DNA of 64,000 nucleotides from Lunularia cruciata (taxonomy: Eukaryota > Streptophyta > Marchantiopsida > Lunulariales > Lunulariaceae), in assembly GCA_948567375.1 (NCBI GenBank), contig OX419757.1, forward strand, positions 25,110,001 through 25,174,000, in the 5' to 3' direction. Positions 1-10,790 of the stretch are shown here, piece by piece. The position numbers and the translations under genes were made by a program. The stretch's first letter is position 1. The number at the start of each line of letters is the position of its first letter. The notes beneath the pieces were generated by a model. That model saw nothing but the letters and a program-made list of their open reading frames with translations. It was not told the origin of the DNA and made no database searches.

Positions 1-316
1 TCCTTCACATGGGCTATCTTTGAACTATAGAAGAATCCAAAACAAAAAGACTTGTGGGTCCAAGAGTTCTCAACTCTTTTCTCAAAGCCAAACACCTAAG
101 AATAATACCAAGTCAATACACTAGAATCCAAAATAGTGGTACTCATCTTTTCCACTTCTTCTAAATTAAGGCCACCTCTATTTTAGCTAGGACTAACTTT
201 AGCTCATCATGAATAATGTAGAACCATACTCATCTCTATATAAGTAATATCTCTCAAATATTTATAATATCAAACCAATATCACAATATCACATACATGC
301 ATAGATGGGTGTTACA
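1..316 (-). mobile_element. Family D LTR (D0), partial, 3' LTR of E3
   Basis: On the minus strand this begins TGTAACACCC at 316 and runs off the left edge of the window. It matches D1 (31238-31930) and D2 (57940-58631). It follows directly on the integrase end of E3 in the same orientation, with a short purine-rich stretch (minus strand, about 325-317) between them. That is the order expected for integrase, polypurine tract and 3' LTR. The rest of the LTR lies outside the window. Confidence 0.75.
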
Positions 317-861
317 TTTACCCCTGGACTAAGATTTCACTTTGTCCACAAAGTGAAGGTCTCTCTACCTTCTATGATACACATCTTCTACCTTATCATG
401 GTTAATGCTATTAAAGTTTCTTCCTTTTAACTCGAGATCATAGGTGTAATTGCTCCTACACCTTCTCCACTATGAAAGGTCCAAAGTACTTAAGCAAAAC
501 TTCTTTTTCACTCTCTCATTTTGAATAGAATCAAATAACATTACCCCATCACCTATTTTGAAAGGCTCCACCTTCCTTTTGCCTTGCTTTTTGTCATAGT
601 TCTCCTTTTGTTTCCTTTGAACTTGCTCCACTCAAACCATAGCAACTGCTCTTGCCTCCTCCAATTCCATGAGTTTATTTTTCATTGACTTCTTTGCATC
701 ACCTCCTTGTGCTTTCTTCAATCTCTTATGAATGCTTTGGAAGGTAGGAAGATCACAATGAATATGTAAGGTAGATTCAATCCATATACCAAATGATATG
801 GAGAATATGCAATGGAAGTCTGCATGGGTGTTCTATACTCCCAAAAAACTGCATGAATCCT
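317..861 (-). pseudogene. pol: Ty3/gypsy integrase C-terminal remnant (E3)
   Basis: Read on the minus strand from 861 downwards, the translation gives pieces resembling the end of a plant gypsy integrase: RTPMQTSIAYSPYHLVYGL, then a lysine-rich stretch, then a C-terminal part with LWTFHSGEGVGAITP. Stops and frame changes are frequent, so it is dead. The catalytic core is missing because E1 inserted at 861/862. A perfect 10-bp inverted repeat (336-357) lies near its 3' end. E3 differs from the E1 integrase in this window. Family-level identification is by motif resemblance only. Confidence 0.7.
336..357. repeat. Short perfect inverted repeat
   Basis: TTCACTTTGT and ACAAAGTGAA face each other across a CC loop. 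It sits just upstream of the E3 polypurine region and LTR D0. It may be a chance hairpin; no function is claimed. Confidence 0.5.
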
Positions 862-1243
862 TGTGGTACACACATTTTATTTTTTTTCTTATTTTTGAAG
901 AAGTGTACAGAAGAAGTCGAATTGCACCTATATGGCAGAAGAAGGTAAAGAAAAGTGTCCTCGGGGTGTAACCCGAGGTAAAGTGACTTTGTATCAAAAG
1001 GCAAGGTACTTAGAATTGCCCTATCAATAGGTAACCCAAAGTAAGGAGACTTTGTCTTAGGGGTGCTCAACCCAAGGTGAGGACAGTGTAACAACTTTCC
1101 TTTTGAGGCAAGACGTTCAAGAAGGTACCATTCACAAAAATGGTGGTCATACACATGAGGGACACTTGACAATGACAAGCATACAAGAGGTGTGATTTCT
1201 TGGTAGAAACTTGAAGTGAAGAAAGACAGAGGAAGCGTACCAT

Positions 1244-1250
1244 TATAAAA
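1244..1250 (+). promoter_or_regulatory. TATA box 1 of GL1
   Basis: TATAAAA lies 382 bp into the LTR and about 200 bp upstream of the ATG at 1441. Equivalent boxes lie 379 to 397 bp into GL3, GL4, GL6, GL7, GL8 and GL9, and 225 bp into GL2, which has a deletion here. Position and conservation suggest the promoter of the LTR-internal gene. Confidence 0.6.
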
Positions 1251-1440
1251 TTTGGGCTAAAGACAAAGCGATGACAAGGTATGTGGAGAAGTTCTATTGC
1301 CGTTAAAAAGTTGTCTTGCAGGACATTGTGGGAAGGGAAGTATAGTCAAAGACAAGCTAGTGTGTCGAAGGGAAGTCAAGAGAGTTAATTTGGGAATCAA
1401 TAGGAAGAATAGTCCCTAACCTAGAGTGGAAGAAAGATAG

Positions 1441-3866
1441 ATGGGAGGTGGGAAGAAGAATTCCAAATTTGCAGTGAGAAATCATGCAATTTGGAGGTTA
1501 GATGTGATTGCAAGAATCAAGGTTCTGAGTAGGATTTGGAACTGGAATGTTAGGTTTCATTATTGAGATCATCAAGAGTAAGTGTCTTGATGACCCTAAA
1601 GAAGAAGGGAAGAGAGGAAATCTGGCTCGATGGACAGAGTCGGATTGGAGATTAGTACTCGGGAGAGAAGCAAGCGTAGAGCATGGTGCCACATTCTTGG
1701 AGAAGGGAGAAGCAGCCAAAGAAACCTAAGAAGTGAGAGATGCCTTCTTTTCAAAGCACACAAAGAATGGCTTCAAAGTGGAGAGCTATAAGGAACCTGT
1801 CAAGAGGGGAATTGTGAGTGCTCTAATGGAAATCTTGAAGCCGGAGAGAATGACTTATGTGATGAAGCACCAAGTGGTGTTCTTCCATAAGATGTTTTCA
1901 AGAGAGACAATTAATTGGGCAAAGTGTCATCATCAAAGGACAAGACACATGGTGTGGAATTTGCGAGACAAGTCATCGCTACATTACATTGTGCCATTTG
2001 CAGCCCACTTCTATCTAAGGCTAAACTTGCTCAATGCGGTGGAGAGACCCAAGATGGTGTCCCATTTCCACCCCGACTTGCAAAGAGATGTTGATATGGA
2101 GGAGCAACAGTACATCCTGCAAATCAAGAGTAGTGATGAATACAACGAGCAGATGGGGCAGAGTGTGCAATTGAAGGTGAGTACTTTAAACTCAAAGAAG
2201 AGGAGTCTACATGGAGAAGAAGAAGTAGTAGAGAAGGCACAACCTCAAAATGCTAGAAAGGCAAACCTGAGGAGAGAACTGGTAGTAATTGCGTCATCGG
2301 ACAAAGAGTCAGAAGGGGAGGCTGAGTGCAAGTCTGAAGACTCAAAGAAGGAGAAAGAACCTGAGTTCACAGTTTAGAGTGAGGACGTGAGTAGTGCGGG
2401 TGATGATGGAGTAGAGATGCAATTGGTACCCAAAGAGGAGGAAGCCAAGATGGAGATAGAGGAGAAAGGTAACTCAAAACTGGAAAATGAAGTTCCAAAG
2501 TAGGAGGAAAAGAGAGTTACAATAGATTCCCCTATAGAGGGAAGTCCGTTCTAGACATAGGGCAAAGTATGAAGTGGGGCCAAGTAAGGTAAGAGAAGTG
2601 GAGAGTGGAAGTTCAAGGAGCAAAGAATCCATGCATATAAGGCAATTGTGGCTAAGAAAGCAAGTGTCAAGTGAGGAAGAGGCAAAGGAGATAAGTCCGC
2701 AAGCCAAGGTAACTCTGAGTGAAGGAGTGGAGTATCTGAGGGAGATTGTGTGCCTGTTCTTAGTGAAGTAAGAGCACAAGAAGAAGGAGATGCAGTGAAA
2801 GTGTTCGGAGGTGAAGATGGCATTGCAAGTGTTAGCCCGACTAGAAGAAGAGAACTCGGAATTGAAGAAGAGTATAATCCGAGGCAAGGAGGAAAGGGAA
2901 GTGCTACAAGTAGATGCCATAGTGCAGAATCAAGTAATCAAGAACTTGAAGAGAGAAGTGGAGAGTAGGAGAGAACCATAGAGCAGAATGACATAGTAAG
3001 GGAAAGATAGGTAGCTGAGTATGAAATCTTGAAACAACAATTTTTGATTTGAGATTTGAGATTATCCATGGTATGGCAAGGGTAGCAGAGAAGGAGAAAG
3101 AGCTCAATAGAGTAATGGAGAGTGTAGAAGAGAAGAAGCAGCTCTAGCAAAGAGAGTTGACAATGAGATATAGGGAGGAAGAGAGATTAAGAGAGTTACT
3201 TCACATTTGGAAGAGAAGATTGTGCAAAAGGAGAAGGAGAAGGAGATGGAGAAGGAGACAGAGACAGAGAAAGCCAAGTTCAAAGTAGAATTGGCAATGT
3301 ATAGAGAAAATTGGCTTGTAGATCAAGAACGGGAGAGAGGGATGAGGCTGGAGCCATTGAAGGAGATAATAATGAAGATGAACGTGATGTGGAGTATAGA
3401 GGACATTGTGCAAATTGAAAAGATGAGGCTACACAAGTTGAAGTTGTTGGTGGAAGAGACGAGGAGGAGAAATGCAAAGGATAAAGACTTGAATGCTTTA
3501 CTTATTAGTCTTAGAACTAGTGCAGATAGGAAGATATTGGAAGTGGAAGATAATATCACAATTTGATTAGACTTAGTGAAATTAGAGATAGATAAACTTT
3601 GGAATGATGTAAGAGCAAAACCCAAGGTAGATGACATAGGAGCAAAAATATCTATGGAGTTACCAATGGAGAAATTAGAGAAGAGTGGATCAGGAGATAA
3701 AGGTTTAGAAGGATTACCCACTAGTGGAATTGTAGATCAGGAAGGAAAAATGTTAAAATTGGTAGAGGAATTAGGAGTTATGAAACTTGAGGATAGAGTA
3801 ATAGTGAGTGAAGTTACTCTAGGATTGAAAGCCAAGGAAGAAGTAGACATTGCATTGGAGTTGTAA
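1441..3866 (+). pseudogene. LTR-encoded coiled-coil protein, copy 1 (decayed)
   Basis: The ATG at 1441 starts MGGGKKNSKF, matching the start in GL3. A small deletion near 1540 shifts the frame; the frame then runs through 1547-2377 with a TAA at 1727-1729, and another frame covers 2574-3866 with stops. The order of parts is an N-terminal domain (AVRNHAI, WTESDWRLVLG, YVMKHQVVFFH, FHPDL), an acidic/basic linker, a glutamate/lysine-rich coiled coil (about 2820-3500) and a conserved tail ending near EVTLGLKAKEEVDIAL. I do not recognise the N-terminal domain. The gene lies wholly inside the LTR and has the same sense as the element. It is not functional in this copy. Confidence 0.8.
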
Positions 3867-4365
3867 CAGATTGAGATTTGAAGAGGCAGATATGAAGAGG
3901 TGCATTGTTATTTTGGATCTGCAAGTTAGAAGGGTTGGAAACTGATAAGTAAAGATATTGGAAGTGGAAGACAATATCACAATTCAATTAGACTTAGTGA
4001 AATGAGAGATAGATAAACTTCAGAAGGATGTAAGAGTGAAACCCGAGGGAGATGACATAGGAGTAAAAATATCTTTGGAGTTACCAGTGGAGATATTTAG
4101 AGAAGAGTGGGTCGGGAAATAAAGGTAAAGGTTTAAAAGGATTACCCACTAGTGGAATTGTAGATCAGGAACGAGAAATGTTAGAATTGGTAGAGGGATT
4201 AGGAGTTGTGAAACCTGAGGACAGAGTAGTAGTGAGTGAAGTTACTTCAAGATTGAAAGCCAAAAAAGAAGTAGACATCGGATCGGAGTAGTAATAGATT
4301 GAGATTTAAAGAGGCAAATATGAAGAGGTGTATTGTCATTTTGGATCTACAGGTTAGAAGAGTTG
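3531..4365 (+). repeat. 421-bp tandem duplication in GL1
   Basis: A segment starting AAGATATTGG at 3531 recurs at 3952. The duplicate repeats the C-terminal tail coding sequence (IRLDLVK-like to VDIG-like) and the following GAGATTTGAAGAGGCAGATA region. The second copy has more stops and indels. GL2 and GL3 have a single copy, so it arose in GL1 or a close relative. Confidence 0.85.
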
Positions 4366-4407
4366 TTGTAGAACAATATAGTTGTTAGTAACTATCAAGT
4401 GTTTCAC

Positions 4408-4415
4408 TATTTAAG
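4408..4415 (+). promoter_or_regulatory. TATA box 2 of GL1
   Basis: TATTTAAG lies 673 bp before the LTR end. Equivalents sit 673 to 678 bp from the end in GL1 to GL6 and 700 bp in GL9. GL8 has it at 347 bp because of a deletion. The fixed spacing suggests it sets the start of the genomic RNA (U3/R border). Confidence 0.6.
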
Positions 4416-5088
4416 ACTGGCATTTGCAGTCATATGTTGTTCATTGCTCACAATTTATGAGAATAGATAAAGCAAAGTGTTGTGAAGCAATGCTCATTGT
4501 TTGAGCTTGATTCCGAGTATCAATCCTACATGTGTGGTTGTGAGTGTGTGGAGAATTTTGAAGTGCAAATCAGTGTGTTTGTTGGATGCTGGATTCCGTA
4601 GCCTTGATCTTTACTCTTTGTGTTTGATCTTAAGTGAAGTGCAATTGGAGCAATGCCTTGACAAAACTGAGAGGAATTGTGGTGTTGGTAGTATTCTGCA
4701 TTTGTAAGTGCAGCGCAAAGTTGATGTGAAGCAATTTTGATTTAGGAAGTTGTGCCTTTAGTGGAGAGGTGGAACACAATTTTGAGGCAAGTCATTTTTC
4801 CGTGAAGTGCCATTTTCAGGAGAGCCTAAATCATCACAATCAAGATTGTTTGGAAAGATTTGATGGAGTTGTGATTAAGTGTTAATTTGTGACAAGACTG
4901 CAAATCACTGCTTGTTACTCTCTTCTGAGTGTAGTTTCTACTTGAGAGATTAAAGAGGCAACCAAGAAAAACTACATGATGACATTTGACTTTGTATTTG
5001 ACCAATTCTGAATCATATCTTTGCAGGAACAAACTTTACTTACCCTATTACCGCACAAGTGATATTTTCTGGGTTGTCACATGATTTT

Positions 5089-5106
5089 TGGTGCCGCTAC
5101 CAGGGA
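5089..5106 (+). promoter_or_regulatory. Primer-binding site of E1 (tRNA-Asp type)
   Basis: TGGTGCCGCTACCAGGGA begins 7 bp after the LTR. It matches 14 of 18 positions of the complement of the 3' end of plant tRNA-Asp (TGGCGCCGTTGCCGGGGA), a PBS used by Athila-like gypsy elements. Three of the four differences are C-to-T or G-to-A changes. A parallel site follows GL9 at 52899-52916. Confidence 0.8.
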
Positions 5107-5169
5107 TACAAATCTGGGAAGGGGAAGAATATGAAGCCAAACTTGAAACTGGGTGTCAAAGCAATATGA

Positions 5170-6214
5170 ATGTCTGCATCAAGAGAACAACAGGAAGAGA
5201 GAGTTTGAAGACGAACGTTGCATTGTGAAGAAGACAAATGCCTGAAGATCCAATCTACTTTTGACAAAACCAAATGAGAGGCGTTGGATTTTCAACTTCC
5301 CCATGAAGTGCAAGAAGCCTTGCAAGAACTTGACCAAAAGAAATGCAAAGGCGGTTGGCAAGGCTACTTCTTGTCTCCATCTTCCAAGAAGAAGAAGGAC
5401 TCAATTGGGCAAACATATTCATTATGGCCCAGTATACCAACTTCTTCTAGAGCTATAAAGGAAGTCATATCTCTAAAGAATTTTGTTCAAGAAAAGACAT
5501 CACGGATACTAACTGAAGAAGAGTGTCAACATCTTCTACGTATGATTCCTTGATTGTCTCAAAGGAATTTTGAAGAACACTCCAAAGGTGTTGAGCCTAA
5601 TTCTTCCACTCGGGTTGAAGTGAACACTCTTAGAGAAGAAATTGTCAAAGAAGACCCAACTTTGAACTTGATTAATTGGAACTCCTAGGTTGTCAACATG
5701 GCGTCGATACCAGCCAGCTCCTTGGTCCCATCTAGTTCAAACTTACCCTAGCCAATTCCACCAAGTCAAACAATGACTTTGTTGCTTGTCACCCAACATG
5801 CCTATCAAAAATACAAGGGGATAGAACAAGACAAAGACTATGATGAATTCATCAAAGAATTCAAATTCATCTCCTTTGCCAACAAGGAACATGACTCAGC
5901 GGATCGACTGCAAATTTTCCCAAGTTTGCCCTTAAAGAAAGCTCAAAGCTAGTACACCCATGTCACCCAGAAGGAGTTTGTACCGGCGGATTGGGCAGAC
6001 TTTCATTGGGCAAGCTCACATTTCATGTGTTTTGTATTGTGTTTCCAGCCTTTCGACTCTTTGGGTCTTTCGGGCTTTATATTTCATTGTTTCATTGTTT
6101 CACTTGAGAAACAATTTCCTGGAATGCTTCAGGGAAGTTGATTACAACACGAGTGTCTTTGCGGCACTCAACAATTTGGATAGAGGTAAGAAGGAGAAGT
6201 TGAGAGACTACTCT
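5170..6214 (+). pseudogene. gag: E1 gag, first part
   Basis: A frame from the ATG at 5170 (MSASREQQEERV) runs to about 6003 with several stops. It includes LPHEVQEALQELDQKKCKGG, a basic serine-rich stretch, ISLKNFVQEKTSRILTEEE and the capsid-like segment AYQKYKGIEQDKDYDEFIKE. The frame is interrupted by a LINE tail (6004-6101), resumes at about 6106 with LECFREVDYNTSVFAALNN, and is broken again by GL2 at 6214/6215. The same protein appears in E2 (52920-53614 and from 62045). Its position after the PBS and before zinc knuckles makes it gag. Confidence 0.75.
6004..6101 (+). mobile_element. Extreme 5'-truncated LINE tail inside E1 gag
   Basis: About 98 bp match only the last part of the LINE 3' UTR (compare L1 at 19668-19770, minus strand): CTCACATTTCATGTGTTTTG, then GACTCTTTGGGTCTTTCGGG, then the repeated TTTCATTG end. 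It is flanked by ACTTT (5999-6003) and ACTTG (6102-6106), a 4-of-5 target-site duplication. Removing it restores the gag sequence at this point. Confidence 0.8.
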
Positions 6215-9200
6215 TGTGGTACCCACATTTTTTTTTTTCAAAATGGAGAAGAAGTGTATAGAGAAGTTGGATTGTGGCTGATGACCAAAGAAGGCAAAGA
6301 AAAGAGTCTTTGGGATGAAACCTGAGGTAATGTGGCTTCGGGACATAAGGTGAAGTACTTGGACTTGCCTTGTTAGCATGAAACCCAAAGTCGACTTTGA
6401 GAGGAGTAGTGACTGAAGAGTGATTGATTGGCACAGGACTATAAAATCACAAGGTGTGCAAGAAGAAGGAGTCATGTACAGTCGCTACCCGGTGCCTATT
6501 TAGAGTCAACCCAAAGTAATGAAAATTACAAATCCGCAGGAAGAGGAGTGGGTTAGGATTTTGGGGACGATCTTCCACAAGAGAAAAGTGAGGAAGCACA
6601 TGATGGCACCAAAAGTGAGCAAGCAGAGTGCAATGAGAGGGCTTGCAATTTGTCAATTAGAAGTGATAGCGCGGATCAAAGTCTTGACAAGACTTTGTAT
6701 CACGTTCTTGGCCTGGAACTGGAATTTCAGTTTTCCAAGTTGCATGGTGGAAATTGTAGCCAGCAATTGCAAGGATGGGCCAAAGAATGAGAAGAAGAGA
6801 GGGAATCATGCTCGATGGATGGAGGCAGATCAGGAAGTAGTGTTGGAAAGGGAAGCCAGAGAGGTAGGAGGTACCACCTTCTATAGGAAGTGTGATGCTT
6901 CCAAAGAAACTGCCAAAGTTAGGAAGTCGTTCAATCGATCCAGCACAAAGAATGGGTATAAGGTAGATAGTTCTAGAGACCCTGAGCGGAGAAGAAATGT
7001 AAAAGCAATGATGGCCTTGTTCAAGCCAGAGTGAACTACCTATGTTACTATGCAACAGGCGGTGTTCTTTCACCAAATGTGTGCGAGAGAGGCCGTAGAT
7101 TGGGCAAAATGCCTGCATCAAAGAGTGGGGCAGATGATTTCAGGATGGAGAATGGATATGCCACCATGCTATTTTGTGCCATCTGCAGCGCACTTTTATT
7201 TTGGGTTCAACTTACGGACTTCGGAAGAGCAAAGTCAAATGAGGTCACACTTTCATCCAGATTTGCGCAAGGAAGCTGATGCAGATGAGCGATACTATAT
7301 GGAGAGAGTGCAAGAAGGAGATAGGTACTACAAAGAGAGTGGGAGAGAAAAGATCATAGCAATTGACCTTTTGAGGGTGCAAAAGAGGACCAAGCCTGAG
7401 AGTTGTGTTGCAACTGTACAACCCCAGAAAGTTCCAAGGCTTAACTTGATGGCGGTGATAGTGAAGTCAAAGGAAGTAGCGTAGGAGGAAGAAGAAGAAT
7501 CGGAAGGAGAAACCGGATCAAAGGGAGGAGTGTCAGGCAAAGAAGAGGAGTTAATGCTACAAAGCAAAGAATCAAGTAGTGGCAGCAAAGATGAGGTGGA
7601 GGTTCAGCAAGTGATACAGCCAATGGAAGAGGTCGGAAAGCCGAGTCCCAAAGTTTCCATGCCGGAACATTGCAGTAAGAAGAAAGGAGAAGAAGTCGAA
7701 GCACAACCTCAAGCTGCCAAGCGTGAGATTGTCATGAGTGTATTGGCAGTGGGGCCAAGTAACCTTACTCAGAAAGAGGGAGAAAGTTCTGAGGAGGAAA
7801 CTTTGAAGGTACGAAGATCTCAACTTTGGAGCAAGGTACCAAATATAGAAGAGTTGGAACCCAAAGTCCAAGCCAAGGATGCAAGGTGCGAAGGAGTGGA
7901 CTATTTGTCCAAAGTAGTATGCCCGTTGTTGGCAATGTTGCAGCAGAAGAAGTTGGAGATGATAAGTGCCAAGCTCAATGTACCAGATGAATTAGCGGTG
8001 GTAAAAGCCTAGAGTGCCAAAACTTCATTGTTACAAAGTAAGCTGACAAGAGTGGAGATGGAGGTCAAAGAACTTTGGGTTGAGGGAGTTCTTCGGAGTA
8101 AGCACTTTGAGGTGACAAGGGAAGAGCTAGTCAAGAATTGTGAGGAAGTGAAGGAGATGATTGCGATGACTGCAGGATTGAAGGGAGAACTTGCAGCGGT
8201 GCATGTCGAGTTGATACACTCTAAGGCAATTGTTGTGGTGATGGAGCAAGAGTTGGAGAGCCTTAAGAAGAGGGCAGCGGAGAAAGATCAGGCCTGGCAA
8301 TGAGAGTTGACGGAGCATAGTAGAGAAGAAGATCAATTGAGAGGGTTGATGCAAGAGGCAAAGGAAAAACTCTCTGGACATCGGAAGGAGAAGGAAGCAT
8401 TGAAAGCTGAATTTGAAGATGAGCTTCAGATGTATCGTAGTGAATTGGAAGAAGAGAGGAAGAAGGAGAAGTTTACGGTGATGGAAGAAACTAGTGAAGT
8501 AGAAGGTGTCGTCAACAAAATTAAGGCCATGCTGAGTACAAAAGTGGAGTGTAAACTCAAAGAAGCGGGTTGCATGAGCTAAAGTTGCTAGTGTAGGAAA
8601 CGCATAAGAGGAAGGAGAAGGACACTGAGTTAAATAATCTCTTAATCCGGCTGCGAGATCGTGTAGATAGAAAGATGTAAGAGGTGGGAGACAATGTGTG
8701 TCTCAGACTAGACCTTATAAGGACAGAGTTGGCTAAACTTTGTAGTGAGGTAGAAGAAGTACGAAGACCTGAAGTTGCAGAAGTAGGAGTGCAGGTGTCT
8801 TCTGATTTGACATTTGACACTTTAGAGAAGAGTGGGTTGGAAGATAAAGTAGTAGAAAGGTTACCCTTGACCTCAATTGTAGATCAAAGTGAAGAAGTAC
8901 CAAAATTGATAGAGTTAGGAATTATGAAACCCGAGGATAGAGTAGTGGTAAGTGAGGTTACTTTGGGTTCGGGTTTGGAAGCCGATGATGAAGTAGACAT
9001 CGGATTTGGGTAGTAACAATTTTGAGATTTGAAGAGGCAGATATCAAGAGGTGCATTGTCATTTTAGATCTGTAGGTTAGAAGAGTTGTTGTAGAACGGT
9101 ATTTTTTTAGAACTATCTTTTGCTTCATTATTTAAGACAAGCACTCGCAGTCATTTGTTGTTTAGTGCTCATTATTTATGAGAATAGATAAAGCGAAATG

Positions 9201-9805
9201 CTGTGAAGCAGTGCTCGTCACTTGAGCTTGATTCCGAGTATCAATTTTGTGTTTGTGTTTGTGAGTGTTGGGAGAAATTCAAAGTGCAAGTCAGTGTGCG
9301 TGTTGGATGTTGGATTCCGTAGCCTTGATCTTCATTCTGTGTGTTTGATCCTGAGTGAAGTGCAATCAACGCAATGCCTTGATAGATCTGAGAGGAATTG
9401 TAGTGTTGGTACTATTTTGCATTTGTGAGTGCATCGCAGTGTTGATGTGAAGCAATTTTGATCAAAGAAGTTGTGCCTTCAGTGGAGGGGTGGAACACAG
9501 TTTTGAGGCAAAGTTGTTTTGTAGTGAAGTGCCATTTTTGGGAGAGCCTGAATCATCACAATCAAGATTGTTTGGAAAGATTTGATGGAGTTGTGATTAA
9601 GGAGTGTTAATTTGTGACAAGACTGTGAGTCAGTGCTTGTTACTCTCTTTTGTGTGTGGTTTTTACTTGAGAGATTAAAGACACAACCAAGAAGAACTGA
9701 AATTGTTACTTTGCTTCATATTTGACCAATTCTGACTAGTATCTATGCGAGAACAAACTTTACTTACTTGATTACCGCAAAAGTGATATTTGCCGAGTTG
9801 TCACA
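6215..9805 (+). mobile_element. GL2: solo giant LTR inserted in E1 gag
   Basis: This 3,591-bp unit starts TGTGGTACCC and ends AGTTGTCACA. It splits the E1 gag frame and is flanked by ACTCT (6210-6214) and ACTTT (9806-9810), 4 of 5 matching. No PBS, gag or pol lies inside, so it is an LTR without an internal region. TATA-like boxes lie at 6440-6447 and 9129-9136. Its N-terminal coding part belongs to subfamily b (with GL4, GL6 and GL8). Confidence 0.88.
6519..9013 (+). pseudogene. LTR-encoded coiled-coil protein, copy 2 (subfamily b)
   Basis: The ATG at 6519 starts MKITNPQEEEWVRILG, a start also seen in GL4 (27656) and GL8 (44250). One frame stays open from 6519 to about 8565 apart from stops at 7032, 7482, 8010 and 8301; a single frameshift then leads into the tail, which ends at 9013 with EADDEVDIGFG. 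The order is N-terminal domain (RLCITFLAWNWNFSFP, WAKCLHQR, FHPDLRKEAD), an acidic linker, VDYLSKVVCPLLAMLQQKK, a coiled coil (about 8030-8560) and a conserved tail. At 8010 the sense codon expected from the GL4 copy is TGG (Trp), changed here to TAG. Function is unknown. Confidence 0.82.
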
Positions 9806-10790
9806 ACTTTGAGCAATTTGTGGCGCTCTTGAACCGAGTTCCAAAGCAATCGGGGATGGTGGGTTACTCCAATGCCCAAGCCATCACCTGGTTCTTGGGA
9901 GGACTCTCACCAAAGATTTGGATCTTTGCCAAGGAGAGGAATGTAACTTCCCTAGACAAGGTACTTAAACATGTTGCTTGCTATGAGGCGGCTCACTCTC
10001 ACTTTGCTGGCAATCAAAGAAACTGGGAGAAGAAAGGCAAGAAGCCCAAAAGGAGAGCTTCTTGCAATACATCCCCTTCTTTGGAGGAGTCCTTTACGTC
10101 TTCAAGCTCTTCTTCAAAATCTGAAGAAGAATCAAAGCCAAGACAAGTATGAAGATGTGGGGGTAAGAAACCAGTGACACCCCCAACAAAGAGTGTACAT
10201 AAGGCTGATACCAAGCTAGATGCTCTTATAAAAGACTTTTTTTTATTTTAAGATCCAAATGATTGGGCAAAGAATAGAAGGAAGCCTCCATCATTTGGCA
10301 AATCGAATGTATGGTGCACCGCGTGTGGTAAATCAGGCCATGCAAACATGGAATGCAATACTTGCAATGCATTCTTGGTGCAATAGATTGATTGGGTTCT
10401 GGGATGGAACCAAGAAGAGGAAGAGGAGGCGGTGTACCAAACACAAGTGGTACCACCTCAGGCGAGCACATTGTATTAAGGTTTGAGGTACGGACCAAGG
10501 GAGCATAAACCCAATGCTCCTCCACAAAGACCACCAATGAGCAACCAAAATCAACCTCAAAATGTTGCACTCGGGGCATGTTACAATTGTGGCTCAATGG
10601 GACATTGTCTCCAAACTGTTCGGAGCCAAGAAGGCAAATTGGGTACGTTCCTCTTTGTGGAAATTGTAAAGGATTGGGTAATACGGGCAACCAATGCCCT
10701 CATCCACCAAACCCAAAGCCGCCTGTAAAGTATGTACAGACCCCGGCTGAGCATGCAGCACTTCAGGCAAAGGGTGATACAACTATAAAT
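9806..10790 (+). pseudogene. gag: E1 gag, second part with three zinc knuckles
   Basis: This continues the capsid from 6214: FEQFVALLNRVPKQSG, then LGGLSPKIWIFAKERNVTSL, then a basic and serine-rich stretch. Three CCHC-type knuckles follow. CTACGKSGHANMEC (10315-10356) is intact. The second (10579-10620, CYNCGSMGH) has lost its last Cys (Val). The third (10656-10697, CGNCKGLGNTGNQC) has Asn in place of His and lies in a shifted frame. E2 holds a parallel set at 62847-63235. The role would be RNA binding and particle assembly; this copy is dead. Confidence 0.8.

Larger units (their letters stand above)
862..5081 (+). mobile_element. GL1: giant LTR, 5' LTR of gypsy element E1
   Basis: This 4,220-bp unit starts TGTGGTACAC and ends GGGTTGTCACA; it is followed 7 bp later by a primer-binding site. 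Its first few hundred bases align closely with GL7 (from 18746), which follows a polypurine tract, so the two are the LTR pair of E1. TATA-like boxes lie at 1244-1250 (382 bp from the start) and 4408-4415 (673 bp from the end); both positions are conserved in the other copies. The LTR carries a long reading frame between the two boxes. It is longer than most copies because of a 421-bp tandem duplication near its 3' end. Confidence 0.88.
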
